Shown: in pieces, positions 42,317 through 50,214 of the stretch
Numbering within the stretch: the first letter of the stretch is position 1
How the letters are laid out: each line of letters begins with the position of its first letter
Assembly (NCBI RefSeq): GCF_900156045.1
Contig: NZ_FTMX01000011.1
Span: forward strand, 62,001-126,000
Reading direction: 5' to 3'
Source: Peribacillus simplex
Lineage (GTDB): Bacteria > Bacillota > Bacilli > Bacillales > DSM-1321
Length of the DNA stretch: 64,000 bases
Made by a program: the position numbers and the translations under genes
The notes under the pieces: model-generated
Told to the model about the DNA's origin: nothing
The model's database searches: none
The model's input: the letters and a program-made list of their open reading frames with translations, nothing else

Positions 42317-42369
42317 TTGACAGAATTTTCTTACACAATTAAGATAATGTTTAGAAAGAATACGTATTC
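42317..42369 (+). promoter_or_regulatory. Promoter of the ABC importer with operator O3
   Basis: TTGACA (42317-42322), 17-base spacer, TAAGAT (42340-42345). GAATACGTATTC at 42358-42369 sits just after the predicted start site, so a bound repressor would block clearance. Flanks differ (AAA..CTT) from the fuller sites, suggesting a weaker operator. Confidence 0.7.
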
Positions 42370-42431
42370 CTTATAATGTTTCACCTCAAAAATATGGTTT
42401 AAAATGATTTGTGTAAGAAATTTTCACCCTA

Positions 42432-42451
42432 TTTTGAATACGTATTCAAAA
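42432..42451 (+). promoter_or_regulatory. LacI-type operator O4
   Basis: TTTTGAATACGTATTCAAAA, perfect 20-bp palindrome, 74 bases after O3 centre to centre (about seven helical turns), which would suit DNA looping. Confidence 0.7.
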
Positions 42452-42523
42452 AGGTTTTTCTTAAAAAGAACGATGCAATAAGCACTAGGAATACTCATGA
42501 ATTCGTAAGAGTATTGATTTTCA

Positions 42524-42538
42524 AAGAAAGCGCATTCA
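42524..42538 (+). promoter_or_regulatory. Possible CcpA site (cre)
   Basis: AAGAAAGCGCATTCA matches WTGNAANCGNWNNCW with one mismatch (A for T at position 2). It lies between operators O4 and O5 in the leader of the binding-protein gene. Confidence 0.4.
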
Positions 42539-42550
42539 TTTAATTCGAAA

Positions 42551-42566
42551 TTGAATACGTATTCAA
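42551..42566 (+). promoter_or_regulatory. LacI-type operator O5
   Basis: TTGAATACGTATTCAA, perfect 16-bp palindrome, third site in the same leader, 84 bases before the binding-protein start and 117 bases from O4 centre to centre. Confidence 0.7.
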
Positions 42567-42649
42567 AAGGTTTCATAAGGGCAGTAAACTATAGTTTAAG
42601 AAAAAAGCAATACATCAATTCAAAACCCAAATCAGAAAGGAACATGATA

Positions 42650-43996
42650 ATGAAAAAGAGAAAAACCTTTCGTTTGATTACGGTACTCGTGTTGATACTA
42701 ACTTTGTTAGTCACCGGCTGCAGCAATTCTGGTTCAGAGAATACGTCAGGTGAGAGCTTGAAAGGAAAGACAGTGAAGGTACTATTGTCTGCTGGAGGTG
42801 TCGGTCAGTTCAATGCATGGAAGGCAAGAAGTAAAGATTTTACTGAAAAGACGGGAATTAAAATTGAGTTTATTGAAACGCCATATGAAAACCTGTTAGA
42901 AGATATCACTTCTGACGGTATTGCATCTGGAGGGGCTTATGACTTGGTTGTTCATCTTGATACAATGGGTTCTTCCATAACACCATTTTTGGAGCCGCTT
43001 GATGAATATGTAAAGCGTGATAATTTCAATACTGATCGCTGGCCAGCAGCTATACGGGATTTATCGACATTCGATGATAAACTTTACAGCCTGCCTGTCA
43101 GGGCACACGTACAAATGCTTTTTTACCGAAAAGATATCTTTGATCAGCTAGGGCTGACTGTCCCGACAACTTGGGAAGAGCTTGACAAGGTTAGTAAGGA
43201 AATTACGGATAAAACTGACCTTGCTGGCATCGTTCCTTATTACGGGGCAGGGAATAATGGGCAGAATTTGCCTATGTGGACTTCGTACTTGTGGAGCAAC
43301 GGCGGTAATATTTTTGATGATAAAATGAAGCCTGTTTTTAACAGCCCGGAAGGCATTGAAGCCACGCAACGGTATATAGATCTTCTTGTAACAGAAAAAG
43401 TGGCACCGCCTGGCTCTGTCACATTTGGTGAACAAGACTCCAGGACTTTCTTTAAGCAAGGAAAAGCGGCAATGTGGCTTGGCTGGTGGTGGGTATACTC
43501 TGAGTTTAACGATAAAGAAGCATCTGTAGAAGATGTCGCTGGGAATGTTGGATTCGCCTCAGTACCGGGCTGGGAAGGAAAAGGAAGCCAGGCGAACGTC
43601 GCTACATTCCCTCTGGCGATGATGAAAGGATCAAAAAATAAAGAGGCGGCATGGGAAGTTCTTAAGTGGATTGCAGAACCTGAGGAAGAGCTTGACATGG
43701 TTCTGAAAACAGTGAAAAACGAAAGTCCTTCAGCTGTACAGTCAACTGTTATCACCCAAACGGAGAACTTGAGAAACGAGGAGTTAAATGAATTGACAGA
43801 TGGATTCTACAATGTGGCTGCCGATAACTTTGAAAATGCAAAAGCGCTGCCCAAAATGAAGGAGTGGCCTCGCATAGCGGATATAATCAGTGGAGCTATC
43901 TCGAAGATGGCTACAGGTGAGCCTGTAGAGCCAACATTGAATGATGCGGCTAAACAAGTGGAGCGGCTTTTAGATAAAGCTGGTTACTACGATTGA
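42650..43996 (+). CDS. ABC transporter extracellular solute-binding protein (family 1)
   Basis: A 448-residue lipoprotein. Signal MKKRKTFRLITVLVLILTLLVTGC with lipobox VTGC, then a family 1 (sugar/polyol type) binding fold with the usual TWEELDKVSKEITDKT, GKAAMWLGWWW and FPLAMMKGSKNKEAAWEVLKW blocks. It captures the substrate outside the membrane. The ATG at 42650 has RBS AGAAAGGA at 8 bases; the ORF upstream overlaps operator O5. It is followed by a stabilising hairpin and two permease genes. Confidence 0.93.
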   Translation: MKKRKTFRLITVLVLILTLLVTGCSNSGSENTSGESLKGKTVKVLLSAGGVGQFNAWKARSKDFTEKTGIKIEFIETPYENLLEDITSDGIASGGAYDLVVHLDTMGSSITPFLEPLDEYVKRDNFNTDRWPAAIRDLSTFDDKLYSLPVRAHVQMLFYRKDIFDQLGLTVPTTWEELDKVSKEITDKTDLAGIVPYYGAGNNGQNLPMWTSYLWSNGGNIFDDKMKPVFNSPEGIEATQRYIDLLVTEKVAPPGSVTFGEQDSRTFFKQGKAAMWLGWWWVYSEFNDKEASVEDVAGNVGFASVPGWEGKGSQANVATFPLAMMKGSKNKEAAWEVLKWIAEPEEELDMVLKTVKNESPSAVQSTVITQTENLRNEELNELTDGFYNVAADNFENAKALPKMKEWPRIADIISGAISKMATGEPVEPTLNDAAKQVERLLDKAGYYD

Positions 43997-44020
43997 TGAA
44001 CAAGTTGTTTTCCTTAAATT

Positions 44021-44052
44021 CCTTGAGAAGAAGTTTCTCACTCTTCTCAAGG
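44021..44052 (+). other. Intercistronic hairpin after the binding-protein gene
   Basis: CCTTGAGAAGA / TCTTCTCAAGG perfect 11-bp stem, 10-base loop, no T run. Such stems protect the upstream mRNA and raise binding-protein levels over the permeases. Confidence 0.65.
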
Positions 44053-44169
44053 AGATTATGGGTGATGAAAAATTACTGTTAACAGTTTTGATCGCCGAGC
44101 AAATCAAACAATATTAATCTGTTAAAGGGGATCACATCTTGTTCTCAAAAATGGTAGGGGGAAGCTAAA

Positions 44170-45048
44170 TTGAACCAAAAGCTCTTTAAATATGTATTAT
44201 TAGCCCCGGCTTTCATGCTTATTGCCGCTACGACCTTTTATCCATTAATGAGGTCATTCTGGATCAGCTTACATGAATGGGATTTAAAAACCTCTGTTGG
44301 AATGGGAGCTTTCATTGGGCTCGATAATTATATCCGCGCTTTTTCTGATTCTCAATTTTGGAATAGCGTACGCGCAACGCTGATTTTTGCTGCCAGTACA
44401 GTGGTGCTTACATTAATATTAAGCCTTATTGTCGCGCTTTTATTAAGCAAGGATAAAAAATATCTCTCATACTTACGGGCCGTATTTATCATTCCATTTG
44501 CAATGAGTCCTGCACTTATCGGGTATTCATGGAGATTCATGCTAAATCCTGATTATGGATTATTTGACAAAATTATTGGGTTCCTCATACCGCCACTTTC
44601 TGATGTAGTATGGTTAGGAACGAACTCTACTGCGATGATTGCCCTCATCTCAGTAGTGGTTTGGATTTGGCTGCCTTTTATGAGCCTGATGTTCATAAGC
44701 GGCCTTATGGGAATGCCAGGCGAGGTTTTTGAAGCAGCTAAAATGGATGGAGCGTCTCCTTTAAAAACACTCTTCCATATCACACTGCCCATGCTAAAGC
44801 CAATTATTCTCATAGCCTCCATATTGATGACGATGTTCTCTCTTAAAGCGTTTGATCCGGTTGTTACGATGACGCGTGGAGGTCCAGGGGATTCAACGGA
44901 AGTATTAAACTTTTTCATCTATAAAACTGGATTCCGTTATTTCGATATGGGTTATTCCTCTGCATTGGGCTACATTTTAGCTCTTATAACAATCGTATTT
45001 GTTATTATCTATATGAGAAAATTGGTGAAGGGAGATGATTGGAACTAA
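44170..45048 (+). CDS. ABC sugar-type transporter permease 1
   Basis: A 292-residue six-helix permease of the MalF/UgpA type: MNQKLFKYVLLAPAFMLIA, then the EAA loop EAAKMDGASPLKTLFHITLPMLKP (about residues 193-216), which contacts the ATPase. TTG start with RBS GGGGGAAG. It forms the channel with permease 2. Confidence 0.93.
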   Translation: MNQKLFKYVLLAPAFMLIAATTFYPLMRSFWISLHEWDLKTSVGMGAFIGLDNYIRAFSDSQFWNSVRATLIFAASTVVLTLILSLIVALLLSKDKKYLSYLRAVFIIPFAMSPALIGYSWRFMLNPDYGLFDKIIGFLIPPLSDVVWLGTNSTAMIALISVVVWIWLPFMSLMFISGLMGMPGEVFEAAKMDGASPLKTLFHITLPMLKPIILIASILMTMFSLKAFDPVVTMTRGGPGDSTEVLNFFIYKTGFRYFDMGYSSALGYILALITIVFVIIYMRKLVKGDDWN

Positions 45049-45917
45049 TGACTCAGGTAGTTACATTACCCCAAAAGAAAAAGGTCAACACAAAAAAAAT
45101 CAACTCAAAGAAAATGATGTCAGTTTTAGAAGTGTTATGTGTCCTTCTTATTGTCATCTTCTTGTTTCTTCCAATTTTCTGGATAGTGCTAACGGCCTTT
45201 AAGCCAGAATCCGAAGTATATACCACTAGTATTTTTTTTCAGGCAACATTGGATAATTTTAGAACAGTCTTCGGATCAGCCTTTAATTTAGGAAAATACT
45301 ATTCAAATAGTTTAATTGTTGTTGCAGTGACACTGCTTATTACGATTCCGGTAAGTATTTTAGCCTCTTACAGCCTTTCACGTTTTCAAATGCCATTGAA
45401 ACAAATATTCATGTTTATGATACTTGCTACTCAGTTCATCCCGTTAATTGTAAATGTGATTCCCTTCTTCACGATGTTTCGTGACTGGGGAATGCTGGAT
45501 ACGACACTTGCGTTAATCATTGTCAACCTTGGTCACACAATTCCTTATGCCATCTGGTTGACAAAGGGGTTCATTGATCGAATTCCAATTGATATGGAAG
45601 AAGCAGCAACAATTGACGGGGCTAATAGATTACAAGTGCTATGGCATATTCTATTGCCGCTTGCAAAGCCCGGCATCATTACCGCAACTGTTTTTTGTTT
45701 TGTGATCACCTGGAATGAATTTATGTTTTCTCTCGTGATAACCCAACAGGAAGCGGTTACTCTTCCTATAGCATTGTCTTTCTTTATTGGGGAAGAGGGA
45801 GTTTTATGGAACCAAATGGCTGCAGCTGGCATTATATTTGTTCTGCCAACGGTGATTTTTATGCTGCTTGTACGCAAACAGTTCATTCTTGGCATGACTT
45901 CCGGCGGTATCAAGTAA
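45048..45917 (+). CDS. ABC sugar-type transporter permease 2
   Basis: A 289-residue MalG/UgpE-type permease. A basic N-terminus is followed by six helices and the EAA loop EEAATIDGANRLQVLWHILLPLAKPG (about residues 183-208). It starts with the ATG in TAATG that overlaps the permease 1 stop, with RBS GGGAGATGA, so the two are coupled. Confidence 0.93.
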   Translation: MTQVVTLPQKKKVNTKKINSKKMMSVLEVLCVLLIVIFLFLPIFWIVLTAFKPESEVYTTSIFFQATLDNFRTVFGSAFNLGKYYSNSLIVVAVTLLITIPVSILASYSLSRFQMPLKQIFMFMILATQFIPLIVNVIPFFTMFRDWGMLDTTLALIIVNLGHTIPYAIWLTKGFIDRIPIDMEEAATIDGANRLQVLWHILLPLAKPGIITATVFCFVITWNEFMFSLVITQQEAVTLPIALSFFIGEEGVLWNQMAAAGIIFVLPTVIFMLLVRKQFILGMTSGGIK

Positions 45918-46004
45918 TATTTTTATTTAATTAACAAAGGTAAACGAAGTAGATATGCTGAGAATTGTTAACGAAATCCCTTTTTTTCAAGGAGGAATAT
46001 TAAG

Positions 46005-47117
46005 ATGGCGGAGTTGCGCTTAGAAAACATTTATAAAATCTATGATAAAAATGTTACGGCCGTTACCGATTTTAATCTTCATATCCAGGATAAGGAATTC
46101 ATCGTATTCGTAGGTCCGTCTGGATGCGGTAAATCCACGACCCTCCGTATGGTTGCCGGTCTTGAAGATATTTCTAAAGGTGATTTATATATTGATGGCA
46201 AACGTGTAAATGATGTTTTGCCAAAAGACCGCGATATCGCAATGGTATTCCAAAACTATGCTTTATATCCTCATATGAGTGTATATGATAACATGGCATT
46301 CGGCTTAAAATTACGCAAGTTTCCAAAAGGCGAAATCGAACGGCGTGTAAATGATGCTGCACGTATCCTTGGTCTTGAACAATTTTTAAAACGTAAGCCA
46401 AAGGCCCTTTCCGGTGGTCAGCGGCAGCGTGTTGCTTTAGGAAGAGCCATCGTACGGGATGCAAATGTTTTTCTAATGGACGAGCCGCTATCTAACTTGG
46501 ATGCGAAACTTCGTGTTCAAATGCGTTCTGAAATCGCGAAATTGCATCAACGTTTACAAACGACAACTATTTATGTAACACACGACCAAACAGAAGCAAT
46601 GACAATGGCTACTCGTCTTGTTGTTATGAAAGAGGGTATCATACAGCAGGTTGGTGCCCCAAAAGAAGTATACGAATATCCGGAAAATGTATTCGTGGGC
46701 GGATTCATTGGATCACCCGCAATGAACTTTTTCAAAGGATCATTAAAAGATGGTGCCTTCCACATTGGTGAAGTAGGCATTGAAGTGCCAGAGGAGAAAA
46801 TGAAGGTATTACGTAATCAAGGGTATGTTAATAAAGACATCATCTTGGGCATCCGTCCAGAAGATTTTCACGATGAACCTCTACTCATCGATGCATCTCG
46901 AGGTACAAAGGTGACTATCAAGGTAGAGGTATCAGAGTTAATGGGAGCCGAAACTATGCTATACTCCCAAATTAATAATCAAAGCTTTGTTGCACGCGTT
47001 GACGCCCGTGCGGAGGTGCAGCCTGGGCAACTGTTAGAACTAGCCTTGGATATGAATAAAGTCCACTTCTTCAAACCGGAAACAGAGCTTCGCATTCACT
47101 CTGGAAAAATTAACTGA
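46005..47117 (+). CDS. ABC transporter ATP-binding protein, UgpC/MsmX type
   Basis: A 370-residue ATPase: Walker A GPSGCGKST (about residues 38-46), signature LSGGQRQRVALGRAIVR, Walker B VFLMDEPLSNLDAKLR and H-loop YVTHDQTEAM, followed by the TOBE/OB domains of the CUT1 subfamily (from about 240). Many Bacillus CUT1 importers share the housekeeping MsmX; here a dedicated ATPase is encoded. RBS AAGGAGG. It completes the importer. Confidence 0.94.
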   Translation: MAELRLENIYKIYDKNVTAVTDFNLHIQDKEFIVFVGPSGCGKSTTLRMVAGLEDISKGDLYIDGKRVNDVLPKDRDIAMVFQNYALYPHMSVYDNMAFGLKLRKFPKGEIERRVNDAARILGLEQFLKRKPKALSGGQRQRVALGRAIVRDANVFLMDEPLSNLDAKLRVQMRSEIAKLHQRLQTTTIYVTHDQTEAMTMATRLVVMKEGIIQQVGAPKEVYEYPENVFVGGFIGSPAMNFFKGSLKDGAFHIGEVGIEVPEEKMKVLRNQGYVNKDIILGIRPEDFHDEPLLIDASRGTKVTIKVEVSELMGAETMLYSQINNQSFVARVDARAEVQPGQLLELALDMNKVHFFKPETELRIHSGKIN

Positions 47118-47140
47118 TAAGCTGGCACGTAATCCGGGAG

Positions 47141-47178
47141 ATCAAACTTTTCAGGTAATACGGAAAGATTGATCTCTT
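47141..47178 (+). other. Hairpin after the ABC ATPase
   Basis: GAGATCAA / TTGATCTC arms (47141-47148 and 47170-47178 region) with a long loop and no T run; a weak terminator or an mRNA end stem. The gap to 47402 holds no gene. Confidence 0.45.
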
Positions 47179-47402
47179 AGTAAAATATCTTTATGTTTAC
47201 GCAGATGTCATTAATATATTTATATAAAAAATGAATCTGAATACATAATAATAGAAGAAACGAATCAAAGGAAAAAGTGGATGAACTGCTTTACCTGTAG
47301 CTGCAGGTTAGTTTTGAGCCCTATAAAATATATGAAAATATGTGTAAACATTAATAGATTCGCCTTTCTGTCCAGAGTGACGAAAGGGAGGGGAATGAAA
47401 GG

Positions 47403-48638
47403 ATGGAATATATGAACAAAACTAATAAAATTAATAATCGGAAAGAAACCATCTTATTCTTTATCATTAGCTTGTTGTTCTTTGTCACCATTACGGCATT
47501 TGATCCATTTATCTCCTCTTATGCTAAAGATCTTGGGTTCGATTCAGTTGTGATAGGCAGTATTATTGGAATTTCAGGGATTGTTGCTTTATTGACACGG
47601 CTTCCGGTAGGTGTATTTTCGGATATGCTGCATAAACGAAGATTGTTTATCCAAATGGGGTTGCTGATAACCATCGTAATGTGGACGCTGGCCTTTTTCA
47701 TACCAAGTTCAACAACATTGTACCTTGGGAAAATTTCGGACGGTTTAACGGGTTCCACCTGGGTTATTTACAATATTATGTTCGCCTCTTATTTTGGTGT
47801 GAAGGAAGCTGCAAAAGCAGTGGCGATATTGGGTGTTGCATCGCCGGTTGGTTCCATACTCGGGACAACGATCGGTGCAGTTGTGGCCAATAGTTATGGG
47901 TATCGATATAGCTTTTTAGTAGCGGTGGCCGCCGCCATACTTGCGCTGGCTTTAACATTTTTCACAAAAGACCTAAGTATTAAAGGGGTAAAAGTTAAAT
48001 ACGATAAGAAAATACTTGTCGAGCAAATCACCGATAAAAAAATCTGGGTCATTTCGGTTTTGGCAACGATTGCTTTGATGGTCACCATTGGAACAAGGGA
48101 TACATTCACACCTTTAGTCGCAACCGACCTTGGAGCAAATCCACTATTGATTGGCATGCTGGCAAACACTCACCTGATCATATATGGCTTAGCCGCAGGA
48201 TTATGTGGTGCCCTTTTTTATAAAAAAATCGGTTTAATGAATACAGCGATTTTGGGAGCAGTTTTACAAGGGGTCATCATCATATTGATCCCTTATGCTG
48301 AAAATTTAACGATGCTTTTTCTATTACAGGCATTTCAAGGCTTCGGTTACGGATTGATCTTTACGGTCGTCACTTCCTGGGCTGTTGAAAATATCCCGGA
48401 GATTAAACAATCCACGAGAATGGGCTTGTTCCAAAGTTTATATTCTGCTGGTATGTTTTTAGGACCTGTCCTAATCGGCATCTTGATTGAAGTGTTTTCT
48501 AGATCGACAGGCTACCTGATCATGGGTGCATTATCAATTGTTTCTACCATTCTTATTAAAACCTCCATAAAACGATCAACAAAAGAAGCTGCAAATGAAG
48601 AATATCCTCTTGAAGAGATGTTGATTGAAAGAAAATAG
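47403..48638 (+). CDS. MFS transporter, paralogue 2
   Basis: A 411-residue 12-helix major facilitator, clearly homologous along its length to the MFS protein at 39128 (shared FDPFISSYAKDLG, PVGVFSDMLHKRR, KQSTRMGLFQS, LGPVLIGIL). It differs by an N-terminal extension and a charged C-terminus. RBS GGGAGGGG. The two paralogues flank the amidase, Spo0E-like and ABC genes, suggesting duplication of a transporter gene within this locus. Confidence 0.9.
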   Translation: MEYMNKTNKINNRKETILFFIISLLFFVTITAFDPFISSYAKDLGFDSVVIGSIIGISGIVALLTRLPVGVFSDMLHKRRLFIQMGLLITIVMWTLAFFIPSSTTLYLGKISDGLTGSTWVIYNIMFASYFGVKEAAKAVAILGVASPVGSILGTTIGAVVANSYGYRYSFLVAVAAAILALALTFFTKDLSIKGVKVKYDKKILVEQITDKKIWVISVLATIALMVTIGTRDTFTPLVATDLGANPLLIGMLANTHLIIYGLAAGLCGALFYKKIGLMNTAILGAVLQGVIIILIPYAENLTMLFLLQAFQGFGYGLIFTVVTSWAVENIPEIKQSTRMGLFQSLYSAGMFLGPVLIGILIEVFSRSTGYLIMGALSIVSTILIKTSIKRSTKEAANEEYPLEEMLIERK

Positions 48639-48656
48639 ATTCTTTGAAAAGGCAAG

Positions 48657-48690
48657 GAGAGCAGACCTTAACGGGTTTGCTCTTTTTTTA
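48657..48690 (+). terminator. Terminator at the end of the catabolic region
   Basis: GAGAGCAGACC / GGGTTTGCTC stem (G-U pairs), loop TTAAC, then TTTTTTT. Confidence 0.8.
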
Positions 48691-48700
48691 CTTTTTTTAA

Positions 48701-48918
48701 GGCTCTTTTCGTAAAGATTGATGTTTTTAAAACGAAACGATTTAAGGTTGATTGGGGCGGAAGTGCGAGACTCCTGCGGGAGCAGCGGGACAGGTGAGAC
48801 CCCACAGGCGTTTACGCCGAGGAGGCTCACCGCCCGCCCCGCGGAAAGCGAGCATTGGAGGTGAAATCAACCACACCGCATTACTTGGTAAATAGCAACG
48901 AATTATGTGAAAACTGCC
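48701..48918 (+). mobile_element. MITE-like repeat element, copy D (complete)
   Basis: A full 218-bp element, GGCTCTTTTCGTAAAGATTG ... GTGAAAACTGCC, flanked by the same 8 bases TTTTTTAA (48693-48700 and 48919-48926). It inserted right after a terminator. ORFs on the minus strand (48576-48830, 48742-48963) are repeat translations. Confidence 0.78.
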
Positions 48919-49042
48919 TTTTTTAAAGTTCAACTTCAAGCCCTTGCCGAATCCATACTTCAATTTCCTTCACGAAATAATAAAATCCATGCAGGTTGTC
49001 TTAATGGCCAAAATGATCTTTATTCACAAAATTTTATTAATA

Positions 49043-49098
49043 TTGACGGTATCAATCTATGACTTTATCATAACAACAGGATAATGATAATCATTTTC
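49043..49098 (+). promoter_or_regulatory. Fur-controlled promoter of the siderophore importer
   Basis: TTGACG (49043-49048), 17-base spacer, TATCAT (49066-49071), then a Fur box GATAATGATAATCATTTTC (49080-49098) matching the 19-bp consensus at all but one position. It lies over the predicted start site, so iron-loaded Fur would repress. Confidence 0.88.
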
Positions 49099-49161
49099 AA
49101 TTATGTAGTATTCGTAGTGTAAGAAGTTAAATAGGTATAGATGAAGGAAAGGGTGCGAAAA

Positions 49162-50130
49162 ATGAGAGAATCTAGAAAAGCAAGAACGTTTGGGGGAGGA
49201 GCATTGATCCTGTTATTCACGATTATGATGATGTTATCAGGATGTAATAATTCTCAAAAAACAACAGAAGCAGAGAAGACATCTGCCGAAACAAGTAATC
49301 AAGAAACAAGGACGATTAAGCATGAAATGGGAGAAACGGAAATTAAAAATACTCCTAAAAAAATAGTTACGCTTGAGTTATCTTTCGTTGATTCTTTAAA
49401 TGCCCTAGGGATAAAACCTATCGGGATTTCAGATGACAACAAAAAAGATATGATTACAAAGCTTGTAGGCCAAGAAATGGATTATACTTCTGTAGGAACA
49501 CGTGAACAGCCTAATTTAGAGGTGATCAGTTCTTTACAGCCGGATTTAATCATTGCAGATGCTGAGCGGCATAAAGGGATTTATAAAGATTTACAGCAGA
49601 TTGCTCCTACCATTGTCTTAAAAAGCCGGGAATCTACATATCAAGAAAACCTGGATTCATTTAAAACGATTGCAAAGGCAGTGAATCAGGAAGATGCTGC
49701 AGAAAAAAGATTGAGCGAGCATGAAAAAACGATTAAGGAACTTAAAGCAAAACTTACTGTTGATTCAAATATGACGGTTTTACCTGCAGTTGTACGAGAT
49801 ACTTCATTCCAAGCCCATACTTCATCTTCTTATGATGGGGAATTGCTTGAACGCATGGGATTGAAAAATGCCATTCAGCAGGAACAGCCACATGCCGAGA
49901 TGAACCTGGAGCAGCTTGTCGAGATTAATCCGGATGTGCTGCTTCTAGCGAATAATGAGGGTAAGTTACTTACTGATGAGTGGAAAGACAATCCTCTTTG
50001 GAAAGACCTGAAGGCTGTAAAAAACGGACAAGTGTATAGTGTTGATCGAGATTTATGGACGAGATACCGTGGTGTTGTATCAGCGGAGGCCATTGCTAAA
50101 GACACTTTAAACATGCTTGGTGAAGAATAA
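49162..50130 (+). CDS. Iron-siderophore ABC transporter substrate-binding lipoprotein
   Basis: A 322-residue FecB/FhuD/YfiY-type protein. Lipobox LSGC in MMMLSGCNNS, then TRTIKHEMGETEIKNTPKKIVTLELSFVDSLNALGIKPIG and two lobes joined by a long helix; QPDLIIA and EINPDVLLLA blocks are family features. It binds ferric siderophore, probably of the citrate, hydroxamate or catecholate type. The ATG at 49162 has RBS AAGGAAAGGG; the ATG at 49141 has none. A Fur box is upstream. Confidence 0.9.
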   Translation: MRESRKARTFGGGALILLFTIMMMLSGCNNSQKTTEAEKTSAETSNQETRTIKHEMGETEIKNTPKKIVTLELSFVDSLNALGIKPIGISDDNKKDMITKLVGQEMDYTSVGTREQPNLEVISSLQPDLIIADAERHKGIYKDLQQIAPTIVLKSRESTYQENLDSFKTIAKAVNQEDAAEKRLSEHEKTIKELKAKLTVDSNMTVLPAVVRDTSFQAHTSSSYDGELLERMGLKNAIQQEQPHAEMNLEQLVEINPDVLLLANNEGKLLTDEWKDNPLWKDLKAVKNGQVYSVDRDLWTRYRGVVSAEAIAKDTLNMLGEE

Positions 50131-50137
50131 AGGTACA

Positions 50138-50173
50138 AAAGCGAAGTAAGAGATCCCATTCTTACTTCGCTTT
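50138..50173 (+). terminator. Intercistronic hairpin / attenuator between binding protein and permeases
   Basis: AAAGCGAAGTAAGA / TCTTACTTCGCTTT perfect 14-bp stem, 8-base loop, with only a short T run. It probably stabilises the binding-protein mRNA and lowers permease expression. Confidence 0.65.
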
Positions 50174-50214
50174 CCATTAGGTTTAAATTAAGTTAGGAAG
50201 TGTGTTGTATAGCG

